From Actinomadura oligospora ATCC 43269 (lineage in GTDB: Bacteria > Actinomycetota > Actinomycetes > Streptosporangiales > Streptosporangiaceae): a stretch of 64,000 nt of DNA. The notes below the pieces were generated by a model. That model did no database searches. It had not been told where the DNA came from and saw only the letters and a list, made by a program, of their open reading frames with translations. Of this stretch, positions 50,742 through 59,687 are shown piece after piece (the first letter of the stretch is position 1; every line of letters starts with the position of its first letter). The stretch is taken from NCBI RefSeq assembly GCF_000518265.1, contig NZ_KI912411.1:62001-126000 (forward strand), given 5' to 3'. Made by a program: the position numbers and the translations under genes.

Positions 50742-51418
50742 TGCACTACTGCTCACTCCAGGGCGTGGACTTCGACCATGCCCTGGAGTCCGCCCGGCTG
50801 ACGTTCGCCGATGAACGCGCCGAAGAAGGCCGCTTCACCCCCGGCGCCTGCGTCGAGCTGGTCGGCAAAGCCGCAGAGCAGGCCCAGCGATCGGCCCTGC
50901 CCGGACGCGGAGTGGTCACCGGTATCTCCGACGCCAAAGACGGACAGCCGGTGTATCAGGTCCGCAGTCCCGGAGACGTTCGCGCACGCTCCTACCTCGA
51001 GACCGAGCTGCGCTCCGCCCCACAGTTCGGTCCCGTGGAGACCACCGAGGGGGACGTCCGTTCCCCACTCGATGCAGAACAGGCGGTCATCGGGTCCTGC
51101 GTTCAGATGCTGCAAGCAGAAGGACGTGGCCAGCACCCGCACCCAGACGACGTCGGGAACCTGAACGCCCTCTTCAACGCACTCGTCGACTGGACGCAGC
51201 TGTCCAGCGACCGGCTCGACACCCTGCTCGCTCCCAAGGTCGAGTCCGCGTACCGCGTGCTCATCAAGCCCGGTGCCGCCTCCGCGTGGCAGAACCCGGC
51301 CCAGCTCGCCGCCGCCGACCGCGGCGACCCGAACCCCGACCTCACGGCACCTCCCAAGCCGATGCCCGCCCCCGGGCAGCCGCCGACTCGGCAGTCCCGT
51401 TCCGGCCCGCACCGCTGA
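50603..51418 (+). CDS. Family-A paralogue 2
   Basis: A 271-residue protein with the same layout as its neighbours: LLTDLMHYCSLQGVDFDHALESA near residue 42, then FTPGACVELVG and the conserved RGVVTGISDAKDGQPVYQVRSPGDV core, then EQAVIGSCVQML helices and a Pro-rich tail. AGGAG lies 7 nt before ATG50603. Function unknown. It is followed after 13 bp by family-B paralogue 1. Confidence 0.7.
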   Translation: MPENNDNLSAAKNAQELLESYGETSDALPLRQLPGEGEVSDLLTDLMHYCSLQGVDFDHALESARLTFADERAEEGRFTPGACVELVGKAAEQAQRSALPGRGVVTGISDAKDGQPVYQVRSPGDVRARSYLETELRSAPQFGPVETTEGDVRSPLDAEQAVIGSCVQMLQAEGRGQHPHPDDVGNLNALFNALVDWTQLSSDRLDTLLAPKVESAYRVLIKPGAASAWQNPAQLAAADRGDPNPDLTAPPKPMPAPGQPPTRQSRSGPHR

Positions 51419-51431
51419 CCAGGAGTCCCTG

Positions 51432-51875
51432 TTGTCCTTGCCGCTGATCGCCCGCGCCATCGATGCACTCGCCGTCCGGCAGCCGCTGCATGGTCGTCTC
51501 GCCGCCGCCTATTCCGCATTGGAGTTGCTCGAAAACGCCGTCCAAGAGCTCGGGTTCCTGGACGCGCCCGACCCGCCGCCCCGCTGGGCCGCCATCCACC
51601 AGCACGCGGCCCAAGCCCGCGCCGACCTCGCCGGGGCGCCGTCCATCGCCTGGCCGCTGACCACTCCGCCGCCGACCGTCGCGCTGGCCATTCACGATCT
51701 GGCCACCGTGACCAGCCGACTCATCGACCTGGCCGAGGCCCTGACCGAGGCACTCCTGGTCACCGCCCAACAGGCCGCGGACACCGCGGATGCCCTGTAC
51801 GTGCTCAAGGCGATGGTGCGGGCCCAGGCCCTGACAACCGAGCTGCACCGCTCCCTCGCCCACGGCCCTCGCTAG
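51432..51875 (+). CDS. Family-B paralogue 1, small helical protein
   Basis: A 147-residue all-helical protein, one of three related small proteins (with 51903 and 53035). Common features are an N-terminal helix (AYSALELLENAVQEL), a short Pro-rich loop, and two C-terminal helices with TVTSRLIDLAEALTEALLVTAQQAADTADALYVLKA. The start is TTG51432, 6 nt after AGGAG. No ATG occurs early in frame. No family recognised; it may pair with family-A proteins. Confidence 0.6.
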   Translation: MSLPLIARAIDALAVRQPLHGRLAAAYSALELLENAVQELGFLDAPDPPPRWAAIHQHAAQARADLAGAPSIAWPLTTPPPTVALAIHDLATVTSRLIDLAEALTEALLVTAQQAADTADALYVLKAMVRAQALTTELHRSLAHGPR

Positions 51876-51902
51876 CCCTTCACGCAACCCGAACGGAGTC
51901 CA

Positions 51903-52298
51903 ATGGACGACCACATCAGCTTCGTCACCAGCCAGATCCACAGGGCCGACACCTTGCCCGCGCTGCTCACTGCCGCGTTCTACGGCCTGGAGACCGTCGA
52001 GCGTGCCACCGCTCTCCTCGCCGAAACCGCCCCCGAGCACCTCCGGACAGACTGCAACGAGGCGTTCGAAGCCGCCATCGACGCTTGGTGGGCCCTTTCC
52101 GACGCGCCGACCTGGAGTGACCCCGGCGGCTCTCCTCCGCCCGAACTTGCAGCCCAGGTCTCGTCGCTGGTGCTCCTGGTGAGCCAGACCCTCCTCAAGG
52201 CAGCCAACAGGGCCACCGTTCCTGCTGATCGGGTCGCCTGCCTGTCCGCCGTCCACCATGCCGGACGTGCCCACGCCGCGTTGAAGAAGGTCGCATGA
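51903..52298 (+). CDS. Family-B paralogue 2, small helical protein
   Basis: A 131-residue helical protein: ALLTAAFYGLETVERATALLAE, then a PPPELAAQVSSLVLLVSQTLLKAAN helix and a terminal ACLSAVHHAGRAHAALKKV. The end lines up with ACLDAARYVGRLREQF in paralogue 3. Its stop overlaps the start of family-A paralogue 3 (ATGA), which points to production in a fixed ratio. Function unknown. Confidence 0.65.
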   Translation: MDDHISFVTSQIHRADTLPALLTAAFYGLETVERATALLAETAPEHLRTDCNEAFEAAIDAWWALSDAPTWSDPGGSPPPELAAQVSSLVLLVSQTLLKAANRATVPADRVACLSAVHHAGRAHAALKKVA

Positions 52299-53038
52299 AC
52301 ACCGTCCCCGCTTCCATCACTGCCGGATCCGGCGACGACCCGGCAGTCCAGCGCATCGGCGCCGTGACCGAGGCGCTCCGCACCTACGAACGCCGCATGT
52401 TCGGCGACGGGCCGTCCGCGGTGCCCGGCGAGCGCACCTACGTGCAGACGCTGACGTCGGCGCTGCTCTGTGACCTGGAGCACTTCGCGTCCGCGAACGG
52501 CGTAGACTTCACGGAAGCCGCTGTCGCAGGACACGAAACCTACGCTGACGAGATCGCAGCCGCCCGCCGGTACGCGATCGGAGACGCCGTCCAGCTACGC
52601 CACAGTCCCCACCGGCGCGGCATCATCAGCGGCATCGACGACGCCCACAAAGAAGACCCGTCGTACCTGGTCAGAGTCCCAGGGCTTCCGTACGTCCACC
52701 ATGAGCACGCCGTCTCCCTGGAACCCGTGGGGTCGTTCCCGCCGGTCAAGGGGATGTTCCGGGCCGCCGTCACTGTGGACCAGGCCGAGGCCGAGTTGAT
52801 CGACGCATGGGCGCACCTGCATCTCGGCTCCGCTGAGGCCGCCTGGACGCAGACCTACGACCGCGTGCTGAAGGCGCTGACCGCCTGGAGTGGCAGCACC
52901 TCGCACGAGCTCCTCACCAACCTCCAACCGCAGATCAACGAACGGGTGCGGCAGCTGCGCGCCGCCGTCCCGCTCCAAGAGCACCCCGCGCGTCTCGCAT
53001 CACACGACAACACCACCCACCCGAAGGGATCAACATGA
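52295..53038 (+). CDS. Family-A paralogue 3
   Basis: A 247-residue protein: LLCDLEHFASANGVDFTEAAVAG, YAIGDAVQLRHSPH, the core RGIISGIDDAHKEDPSYLVRVPGLP, and AEAELIDAWAHLHLG in the C-terminal helical part. These parallel paralogues 1 and 2 in order and spacing. It overlaps family-B genes at both ends by 4 bp (52295-52298 and 53035-53038), so the A and B products are translationally coupled here. Confidence 0.7.
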   Translation: MNTVPASITAGSGDDPAVQRIGAVTEALRTYERRMFGDGPSAVPGERTYVQTLTSALLCDLEHFASANGVDFTEAAVAGHETYADEIAAARRYAIGDAVQLRHSPHRRGIISGIDDAHKEDPSYLVRVPGLPYVHHEHAVSLEPVGSFPPVKGMFRAAVTVDQAEAELIDAWAHLHLGSAEAAWTQTYDRVLKALTAWSGSTSHELLTNLQPQINERVRQLRAAVPLQEHPARLASHDNTTHPKGST

Positions 53039-53439
53039 ATTTCACCGCGACCAAGCCCGAACCGGCATCCGTCCTCGAAGCGGTCTACGCCGAGCTCTCC
53101 CGCGCCAAAGCGCTCATCACCAGGGCCATCGACCAGACACCGGACGGCTACATCCGCCTTGGATTCGCCGAGGGCGAGGCCAGTGACGCCCTCGGCGCCC
53201 TACGAGTCGCCCCGTCCCTGCCGTCCACAGCCATCTCTCGCGCGCAGACAATGGCCGCTGCGGTGGCCGACATGACCGCGGACGACCTCACGGCCGCCTT
53301 GGACCAGATCGCCACAACCGCCGCCCGCGCGTGCGCGACCCTGATCGGCTTGGCCGAGACCAGCTCAGATGCCAGTGACGTACTGGCCTGCCTGGATGCG
53401 GCCCGGTACGTGGGACGGCTGCGTGAGCAGTTCGAGTAG
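53035..53439 (+). CDS. Family-B paralogue 3, small helical protein
   Basis: A 134-residue helical protein: VYAELSRAKALITRAIDQTPDGYIRLGFAEGEASDALGAL, followed by two helices with AACATLIGLAETSSDASDVLACLDAARYVGRL-type sequence. Start ATG53035 overlaps the stop of family-A paralogue 3. The next gene begins 17 bp before this gene ends. Function unknown. Confidence 0.65.
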   Translation: MNFTATKPEPASVLEAVYAELSRAKALITRAIDQTPDGYIRLGFAEGEASDALGALRVAPSLPSTAISRAQTMAAAVADMTADDLTAALDQIATTAARACATLIGLAETSSDASDVLACLDAARYVGRLREQFE

Positions 53440-54952
53440 CGGCCAGTCGGGCGTGGCGACGTTCGGGCAGTTGGCGGCGGTCGCCGACCGCCATCGGTCC
53501 GAGGTCCACGAGGCCCTGCGCCGTCCGGACATCGCCGTCCAGGCCAGCCGCCCCGGCTCGATCACCGAGCTGGGGCGGCTGGCCCAGGTCCTGACGCGCT
53601 ACACCGACCGCATCGCCCATGGCTTCGGCCTCCCCAGCGACGACGGGGCGAGCACCCGAGATATCGCCCGCCAGGCCGGTGCGTCCCTGCGCCACGCGAC
53701 GGCCTACCTGGACAGGCCCACATCCGACGCGGAGCAGGACACGTCCCTGGCGCAGAACCTGCGAGCGTCCGCGGCGGCACTCGGCTGCGGCCTCGACCTG
53801 CTGTTCACCCACCTGCCGTCCCCAGAGAGCAGTCGGCAGCCGACATCCGTCGCGTCCGTCATCTCCGCGCCCGACACCGCAGGCCAACTGTTCCGCCTGA
53901 TCAGCGACCACGCCGCCACCGCCGGGCAGCTGGCTCTCAGAACCGGTCCCACCCCACGCCCGGCGGGCCAGTTCCTGCTGCGGGCGGCAGCGCTGACCGG
54001 TATGGCCGCCCACAACCACGAAACGGGCCTCCAAGCCGTTTCCCTGCCCAAGATCCCTGACCGGATCCGTCCCGAGACGCATGAGGATCGCGATCAACTC
54101 CTGGCCGGTATCGACACCAGCGTCCGCCGACTGGACGCCACCCAGGCCGAGAGCTCGGTGACCACCTGGCGGTACCTCGCCCGTGCCGCCACCATCACCC
54201 ACGAGCTCGACCACCGCCTGGTCTGCCTGCTCCGCCTCCGCCTGGAGACCCTCGAAGGCTCCCAAGCCGCCGATCAGCTGTGGCCCGTGATCAAGACGAT
54301 GAGCCTCATGAGCAGGCGATGGCGGAGCATCGCCCGAACCTGGAACGAGCTGACCGCCGGGCTCCGCGACCCCGAGATCGGCCCAGCCAGGGATGCGAGC
54401 GACCTGGTCCTCCGCCTCGGACGGCTCAGCCGCACCGATCCGACCTGGAAACCGGGCCACCGCACGCCGCCCACGGCCACCGATCCCGCGCTGCTCGCAC
54501 CGGCTCTGTCCGATGTCGCCAGGATCGGCCTCACCGTCATCACGACCCTCGGCGCCTGCAACCAGATCGCCGCCCAACACCGCCACGCCATCAACGACCT
54601 GGCCCGCGCCCTGAGCATCCACAACATCAAGCCGGAACGCGCCTACGTCGGCCCGAGGAACCACGGCAGTCCGGTGGAGATCGCCAAGCTCCGCCACAAC
54701 TACCCCGCCAACTACGCCGACGGGCGCGAAGCCGTCGCTCGCCTCTCCGGCTTCTTCGGCGAGATCGCCCCTGCTCTCGACCCGCAAATGACCCTCGCGC
54801 TGCGCAGTGCGGCTTTGCCTTCCCCTTCCTCCCTGGCCAGCGCCGACTGCCCATTGCCGTTACTCGCCGACGGGGCCTTCCACATGGGCCCGCCTCCTCC
54901 GACTCCAATCCACCAGCCCGCCGATCCCCGGCGGCCGTCACCACGCCTCTGA
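53423..54952 (+). CDS. Large helical conjugation-operon protein of unknown function
   Basis: About 509 residues from GTG53423 (GTG53453 is also possible). It is almost entirely alpha-helical and soluble, with segments such as GRLAQVLTRYTDRIAHGFG, WRYLARAATITHELDHRLVCLLRLRLETLEG and ARIGLTVITTLGACNQIAAQHRHAINDLARAL. The C-terminal 60 residues are Pro-rich. I see no relaxase HUH motif, nucleotide-binding loop or membrane segment. It lies between family-B paralogue 3 and the DUF2637 gene. Confidence 0.65.
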   Translation: MSSSSSGQSGVATFGQLAAVADRHRSEVHEALRRPDIAVQASRPGSITELGRLAQVLTRYTDRIAHGFGLPSDDGASTRDIARQAGASLRHATAYLDRPTSDAEQDTSLAQNLRASAAALGCGLDLLFTHLPSPESSRQPTSVASVISAPDTAGQLFRLISDHAATAGQLALRTGPTPRPAGQFLLRAAALTGMAAHNHETGLQAVSLPKIPDRIRPETHEDRDQLLAGIDTSVRRLDATQAESSVTTWRYLARAATITHELDHRLVCLLRLRLETLEGSQAADQLWPVIKTMSLMSRRWRSIARTWNELTAGLRDPEIGPARDASDLVLRLGRLSRTDPTWKPGHRTPPTATDPALLAPALSDVARIGLTVITTLGACNQIAAQHRHAINDLARALSIHNIKPERAYVGPRNHGSPVEIAKLRHNYPANYADGREAVARLSGFFGEIAPALDPQMTLALRSAALPSPSSLASADCPLPLLADGAFHMGPPPPTPIHQPADPRRPSPRL

Positions 54953-54962
54953 GAGGAGGGGC

Positions 54963-55922
54963 ATGTCTGACGCCCCGACCGCTGCGACCTCGATCGCACA
55001 TCCCGCCGAACGCCCCGTTCCGGCCGAGTTACCGGCCGCTGAGCAGGTTCGAGCCGTCCGGATCGTCGCCGGAATACTCGCCCCGCTGATCGTCGCCTTG
55101 GCGTTCCTCGGCGCGATCGGGTCGTTCACCACGGTCCGCATGATGGCCGAACCGTGGTTCGGCGGACACGCCTGGATCGTCCCGGTCGGTATGGACGTGG
55201 GAATCCTGGTGCTGCTCGCCTGGGACCTGCTGATGGAGTACCTGGGCATGCCCTGGCCCATGCTCCGCTGGGTCGCCTGGGGATACATCGCCGCCACGGT
55301 CGCGGTCAACGTCGCGGCGGCGCGCGGCGACCCCGCCGGAAGCCTCATGCACGCCGCGATGCCCACCCTGTTCATCACCGCCATCGAGGGCATCCGCCAT
55401 CTCATCCGGCGTCGGGTCGGGCTCGCCACTGGCACGCGCCCCGAGCCCATCCCCACCTTGCGGTGGCTCCTGGCACCGCTGTCCACAGTGCTGTTGTGGA
55501 GGCAGATGGCCCTGTGGCACATCACCTCCTACCGGGAGGCACTCGACTTGGAGCACCGCCGCCTCATCGAGGTCGGACGGCTCCAACAGCGATATGGGCG
55601 GCTCGCGTGGCGTTGGCGCGCCCCACTTCCCGAACGCCTGAACCTCCGCCTGCTCGCCGTCAACCACGAGCCGCCCGAGGCGGCCGTTCCAGCCCAGGCT
55701 TCACCAGAGCTCGAACCGCCGACCCCGGACTGGCTCAATCCTGAACTGCTTCTCGCGGCACGGCACGTCCTGCGCGATGGCCTCGCCGAGGGACGCGTGC
55801 TGAGTCGCACCGAGCTCGGGCAGCAGCTACGGAAGCTGGGCTTCAGCATCTCCAACGAGCGCCTCGCCGAGCTCCGCCAGCTCGCCAGCGCTGGTCCCAC
55901 GGCCACCAGGACAGAGCCGTAA
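54963..55922 (+). CDS. DUF2637 membrane protein with C-terminal helical domain
   Basis: A 319-residue protein. Four membrane helices (about 33-130) match DUF2637: VALAFLGAIGSFTTVRMMAEPWF, AWIVPVGMDVGILVLLAWDLLME, WVAWGYIAATVAVNVAAARGDP and AMPTLFITAIEGIRHLIRRR. The cytoplasmic C-terminus ends in a winged-helix-like LSRTELGQQLRKLGFSISNERLAELRQL. DUF2637 proteins occur on Streptomyces plasmids and integrative elements and are thought to act in transfer or spread. AGGAGG precedes ATG54963. Confidence 0.8.
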   Translation: MSDAPTAATSIAHPAERPVPAELPAAEQVRAVRIVAGILAPLIVALAFLGAIGSFTTVRMMAEPWFGGHAWIVPVGMDVGILVLLAWDLLMEYLGMPWPMLRWVAWGYIAATVAVNVAAARGDPAGSLMHAAMPTLFITAIEGIRHLIRRRVGLATGTRPEPIPTLRWLLAPLSTVLLWRQMALWHITSYREALDLEHRRLIEVGRLQQRYGRLAWRWRAPLPERLNLRLLAVNHEPPEAAVPAQASPELEPPTPDWLNPELLLAARHVLRDGLAEGRVLSRTELGQQLRKLGFSISNERLAELRQLASAGPTATRTEP

Positions 55923-55959
55923 CGCGAAGACGACAGCTCATTCAGGTCGTCGCTCATGG

Positions 55960-56031
55960 TTGACATCGATTTACCGAACGTGCATTGTCGAAGATCCAAC
56001 AACTTTAGTTAATGAGATCGAATCACATTAA
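55960..56031 (+). promoter_or_regulatory. Promoter region of the primase operon with inverted repeat
   Basis: A consensus -35 TTGACA lies at 55960-55965, with a weak CATTGT 17 bp downstream. An AT-rich stretch follows, holding TTAATG (56009-56014) and CATTAA (56026-56031), a candidate operator. This is the first clear break in the rightward operon since 40900. Confidence 0.45.
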
Positions 56032-56055
56032 CGATCAAGCACTGGGAGGACGTCC

Positions 56056-56394
56056 ATGACCGCATCCGCCTCGTTGCCCGCCACCCACCAGACCGTCCCC
56101 GGCCCCAGGAGCCGCGTCCAGCTCGACCCCGACCAGAGGGCCCGCGAAGTCGCTCTGCACCGACTGCGCACTGTGCTGACAACCCTCGGCGTCCGGACAC
56201 GCCTCACCCGGCCCCGCAGCCGCATCTGGCGGCTACGCGTCCACAAGAACGGATGGCACGAGACGGTGATGTGCGGAGGCAGTGACGGGACCTTCGCCTT
56301 CGTCACCGCCCACGGACGTCTCCTCGGCCCGACCAGCGATGTCCAGTCCATCGCCCGCCTGCTCATCTGGATGCTGGACCACCAGCAGCGATGA
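56056..56394 (+). CDS. Small hypothetical protein preceding the primase
   Basis: A 112-residue protein, basic (HRLRTVLTTLGVRTRLTRPRSRIWRLRV), with a C-terminal strand-and-helix part GTFAFVTAHGRLLGPTSDVQSIARLLIWMLD. I do not recognise it. GGGAGG lies upstream of ATG56056. Its stop overlaps the primase start (ATGA), so it probably works with the primase, perhaps as an accessory DNA-binding protein. Confidence 0.6.
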   Translation: MTASASLPATHQTVPGPRSRVQLDPDQRAREVALHRLRTVLTTLGVRTRLTRPRSRIWRLRVHKNGWHETVMCGGSDGTFAFVTAHGRLLGPTSDVQSIARLLIWMLDHQQR

Positions 56395-58340
56395 CCTCAG
56401 CCGACTTCACCCCGCCCACGCAGGACGGCGGCACCGAGTCCAGTGCCAGCATCGACCAGGCCCACGCCGAGCGACGGAGCCAGCTCGCCGTCCTGCGAGG
56501 CATCGCCGCTCACCAAACCCAGCAGCTCCTGGACGGACGACTCGCCTGGACGGCCTGGCTAGACCTGGCTGCCAGGCACGGACGATTCGGGTTCAGCAAC
56601 ACCTTGCTGATCGGCGCACAACGCGCCACAGCAACAGAAATCCGCACCTACAACGACTGGCAGAGCCGTGGGCGCCAGGTCCGCAAAGGTGAGCGCGGCA
56701 TCCGCCTGGTCTCCCGCCGGAACATCCCCTACTCCGTCTTCGACATCACCCAGACCGACGGCCCAACGCTGGACAGCGCCCCGCCCACTCAGCCCACTCC
56801 TGCCTCCGACGCCCTCGAACGACTCCTGCGGGTGACCGCCGACCTGGGCATCTACGTCGACCGAGGAAGCTGGCCCTATCTAGGACGTCCCGACCGCCGA
56901 ATCGTCCTCCCGGGTGAACTCGGCGACGAGCTGGCCCTGTCCGTCCTGGCCCACCAGCTCAGCCACGTCCTCCAACGCGGCGAGCAACCCGACCCTGATC
57001 TTCAAGCGCTCTGCCGCGGTGTCCGTCGCGTCCGCGCCGACTCGATCGCCCACCTCACTCTGTCCCAGCTCGGAGCCGACACCGGCGAGATACCGTTTCC
57101 GCCCGTCGACTCATGGGCCGGGACCGACCCTCGCTCGCCTTCTCTGGCTGCGGTCAGCAGTACGGCCACGCAGATCGTCCGCACTGCCCAGCAGATCTCC
57201 CGTCGCTTGGAGTCCGCGTTCCCGGCGCACGCGGACCGTCCTGCAACGCGAGCCACAACACCCAAAGCGGCAGCCGCATCCAAACACGAAGACTTGGTCG
57301 ATGCCCTCGCCAGCGCACATGAATACTTCCGCACCCGCCTGTCCAACAGCTGGGTCCCGGGCTACCTGTCCGAACGCGGCATCACTGCAGTCGACCTGGA
57401 CGCATGGGCGATCGGATACGCGCCCGCTGAGGGCATGGTGGAACACCTCGCGGCACTCGGGTTCACCGACTCCGCCCTCCACGATGCCGGGCTCACCCGT
57501 GACATCGGCAACCGCCGGCGACCACTGTTCGCTGATCGGCTCGTCTTCCCGCTCCGCACACCAGATGGCACGGTGATGGGTTTCGTCGGCCGCCGCCCCG
57601 ACGCCGGCCGCGGTCCCAAGTACATCAACACTCCCACCAGCAGCCTGTTCAACAAGGGCCGGCTCCTCTTCGGCCTCCACGAAGGCCGGGAGCAGCTGAA
57701 CGCTGGAGCACGCCCGCTGCTGGTCGAAGGCCCGCTGGACGTCATGGCCGTCACCGCAGCTGCCCCGGACGGCCTCGTCCCGGTTGCGCCCTGCGGCACT
57801 GCTTTCACCGCCGAACACCTCGCGAGCCTGCGCGATCTCGCCGACCTCGACACCGTCGGCCTGGTGCTCGCGCTGGACGGAGACACGGCCGGACAGCGCG
57901 CGATGCTACGCGCCTGGAAGACACTCCAGCAGGTCAAGGGGCCAATCGACGCGGTAGTTCTCCCCAAAGACCAGGACCCTGCCGACATCCTGCGTTACCA
58001 AGGGTCCATGAGGGTACGCGAAGCATTACGGTCGGTGACTCCACTGGCTGACCTGGTCATCGACGCGCAGATCGAGCGGTTCGGCGGAACGCTCGACCAC
58101 GCCGAGCAGCAGGTGACGGCCGCCCGCGCCGCCGCCACCCTCATCGCCCAGATGCCCCAAGAGCAGATCACCCGCCAGGTCCCCCGCGTCGCCACATCAA
58201 CCGGCGTTCCCATCGACACCGTCACTGCTTTGGTCGCCGACGTGATCAGCCCAGATGTCCCAGCCGCACCCACCCCCAGGCACAGGCGCCGCTCCGCCAC
58301 TTCAGACCCCTATCCCGGGCCGAGACGGCACACCCGCTAA
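56391..58340 (+). CDS. ArdC-like domain fused to TOPRIM (DnaG-type) primase
   Basis: A 649-residue protein. Residues about 35-110 match the ArdC ssDNA-binding domain (AWTAWLDLAARHGRFGFSNTLLIGAQ, then WQSRGRQVRKGERGIRL). The metallopeptidase part carries HQLSH at 188-192 where active members have HExxH, so the catalytic Glu is replaced. From about 300 comes the primase part: YLSERGITAVDLDAWAIGYAP, RRPLFADRLVFPLRTPDGTVMGFVGRR, and TOPRIM with LLVEGPLDVMAV and LALDGDTAGQRA. It probably primes the transferred strand in the recipient, or element replication. Confidence 0.85.
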   Translation: MTSADFTPPTQDGGTESSASIDQAHAERRSQLAVLRGIAAHQTQQLLDGRLAWTAWLDLAARHGRFGFSNTLLIGAQRATATEIRTYNDWQSRGRQVRKGERGIRLVSRRNIPYSVFDITQTDGPTLDSAPPTQPTPASDALERLLRVTADLGIYVDRGSWPYLGRPDRRIVLPGELGDELALSVLAHQLSHVLQRGEQPDPDLQALCRGVRRVRADSIAHLTLSQLGADTGEIPFPPVDSWAGTDPRSPSLAAVSSTATQIVRTAQQISRRLESAFPAHADRPATRATTPKAAAASKHEDLVDALASAHEYFRTRLSNSWVPGYLSERGITAVDLDAWAIGYAPAEGMVEHLAALGFTDSALHDAGLTRDIGNRRRPLFADRLVFPLRTPDGTVMGFVGRRPDAGRGPKYINTPTSSLFNKGRLLFGLHEGREQLNAGARPLLVEGPLDVMAVTAAAPDGLVPVAPCGTAFTAEHLASLRDLADLDTVGLVLALDGDTAGQRAMLRAWKTLQQVKGPIDAVVLPKDQDPADILRYQGSMRVREALRSVTPLADLVIDAQIERFGGTLDHAEQQVTAARAAATLIAQMPQEQITRQVPRVATSTGVPIDTVTALVADVISPDVPAAPTPRHRRRSATSDPYPGPRRHTR

Positions 58341-58366
58341 CCCGCCCAAACGACAGGAGACCAGCC

Positions 58367-59263
58367 GTGAGTGAGAACCATCCCGATCCGTTCACTGAGG
58401 GCCTCACCCTCGGCGGCCAGCGCCTCAGCCAGTTCGCCATGGCCGCAGTGATGGGCGTACAGGTATGCAACGCCATCATCCGCCGGTTAGAAGAGGCTCG
58501 CCGCGCGCAGGACGAAGCCGCTGCCGAAAGGGAACGTGCAGCCCTTCGCGCCGCGCGCGAGGAAGCACGGACACGATGGACGCCCGCCCACGATCGAGAG
58601 TGGCTGAGCCAGTCCAATCTCTATGACGTCGGGCAGGCCTGGGCCGCGGCGCTCCCTCACATCGACAGCTCGAAGTCAGCACGGTCGGCCGCTGACAAAT
58701 GCGAAGCCCGCCTCCGCGTCCTCCACCCGTACGCCATGCAGCGCTACGACGAGCTACGCCGCGAAGGCGAGAGCCGGCCGGACGCAATGTTGGGAGCAGC
58801 TCCCTACTTCGCCAAGGCCCCCAACACTCGCTCCGGCCAACCCGCGCCCATACGCCCGGCCCTCGCCCAAGGGACAGGAGCCACCTGGGCCGCCAATCCT
58901 CACGGCCCCACCCGTGCTGATCTGAACACCGCTCAACAGGACGCACGCGCTCAGCAGATCGCCGCCGACCTCCGCACCCAAGCCCGGGAGAAGGGGCACG
59001 ACCCGAATCCCATCGAACTGCGCACCATGCTCGAGGTCGCGACCAACCTCCCTGAGGAGGCCATCACCAGGGCCGTCCCGCTCGAACCACCCCGCCGCAC
59101 CGGCAGCGGAATCGCCACCCCTGAAGGCGAACTCGCGGACAGAGGCTTCCCCTTCACCATCGACGAAGCCCTCGCCGTGTCCACAGCCCGACCGGCCGAG
59201 CATGCCCCGTCCCGCCGGAAGCCGGGCCCGACCCCAGACCGCAACCGCCGACGCAACCTCTGA
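58367..59263 (+). CDS. Hypothetical element protein
   Basis: A 298-residue protein, GTG start. The N-terminal third has a hydrophobic patch (FAMAAVMGVQVCNAI) and then a charged coiled coil of about 40 residues (RRLEEARRAQDEAAAERERAALRAAREEARTR). The middle is helical, and the end is Pro-rich with SRRKPGPTPDRNRRRN. It lies between the primase and the superinfection-immunity-type gene. I recognise no family. Confidence 0.6.
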   Translation: MSENHPDPFTEGLTLGGQRLSQFAMAAVMGVQVCNAIIRRLEEARRAQDEAAAERERAALRAAREEARTRWTPAHDREWLSQSNLYDVGQAWAAALPHIDSSKSARSAADKCEARLRVLHPYAMQRYDELRREGESRPDAMLGAAPYFAKAPNTRSGQPAPIRPALAQGTGATWAANPHGPTRADLNTAQQDARAQQIAADLRTQAREKGHDPNPIELRTMLEVATNLPEEAITRAVPLEPPRRTGSGIATPEGELADRGFPFTIDEALAVSTARPAEHAPSRRKPGPTPDRNRRRNL

Positions 59264-59277
59264 TCAGGACGGAGACC

Positions 59278-59553
59278 ATGACCATGCAGCTCCCCACCGG
59301 AAACGCCGGCCTCTCACTCGCCTTCCTCATCATCGTCGGCGTCGTGACGCTCCCGCTCCTCCCCACCTGGATCGCCGTGATCAGACGCGCCGAAGCGATC
59401 TCCTTCGTACTCCTGTTCAACATCCTCTGCTGCGCAACCGTCCTGGGCTGGCCACTGGCCCTGGTTCTCGCCTTCAAAATGCCCAGACGAAGCGAGTTCC
59501 GGCTGCCCCCTTCCTCCCATGTCCGGTCGCCGCCGCCCTGGCGGGGATACTGA
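59278..59553 (+). CDS. Superinfection immunity-type small membrane protein (Imm_superinfect family)
   Basis: A 91-residue protein with two membrane helices: LAFLIIVGVVTLPLLPTWIAVI and SFVLLFNILCCATVLGWPLALVLAF. The LPTWIAVIRR...N-LL...T-LGWPLAL pattern is that of the T4 Imm-like superinfection immunity family, whose T4 member blocks DNA entry of a second phage. On a conjugative element it could act in exclusion. It ends 30 bp before a strong terminator. Confidence 0.75.
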   Translation: MTMQLPTGNAGLSLAFLIIVGVVTLPLLPTWIAVIRRAEAISFVLLFNILCCATVLGWPLALVLAFKMPRRSEFRLPPSSHVRSPPPWRGY

Positions 59554-59582
59554 GCAACCCACACCGCAATCTACGCAAGAAG

Positions 59583-59622
59583 ACCCCTCCCATTACGCCC
59601 GAATCGGCGTAATGGGAGGGGT
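59583..59622 (+). terminator. Intrinsic terminator at the end of the element operon
   Basis: A perfect 17-bp stem (ACCCCTCCCATTACGCC and its complement) with a six-base loop. It separates the rightward operon from the leftward HATPase gene. Confidence 0.85.
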
Positions 59623-59687
59623 TCTCCGGTCTGTTCCTCTATCCTGGCCTCCGGGGACCAGCCTGATATGGACAGGCTGGTCCCTCC

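Noticed and set aside
53423-54952. Possible relaxase
   Set aside because: Its size and position would fit, but there is no HUH motif, no catalytic Tyr cluster near the N-terminus and no helicase motifs.
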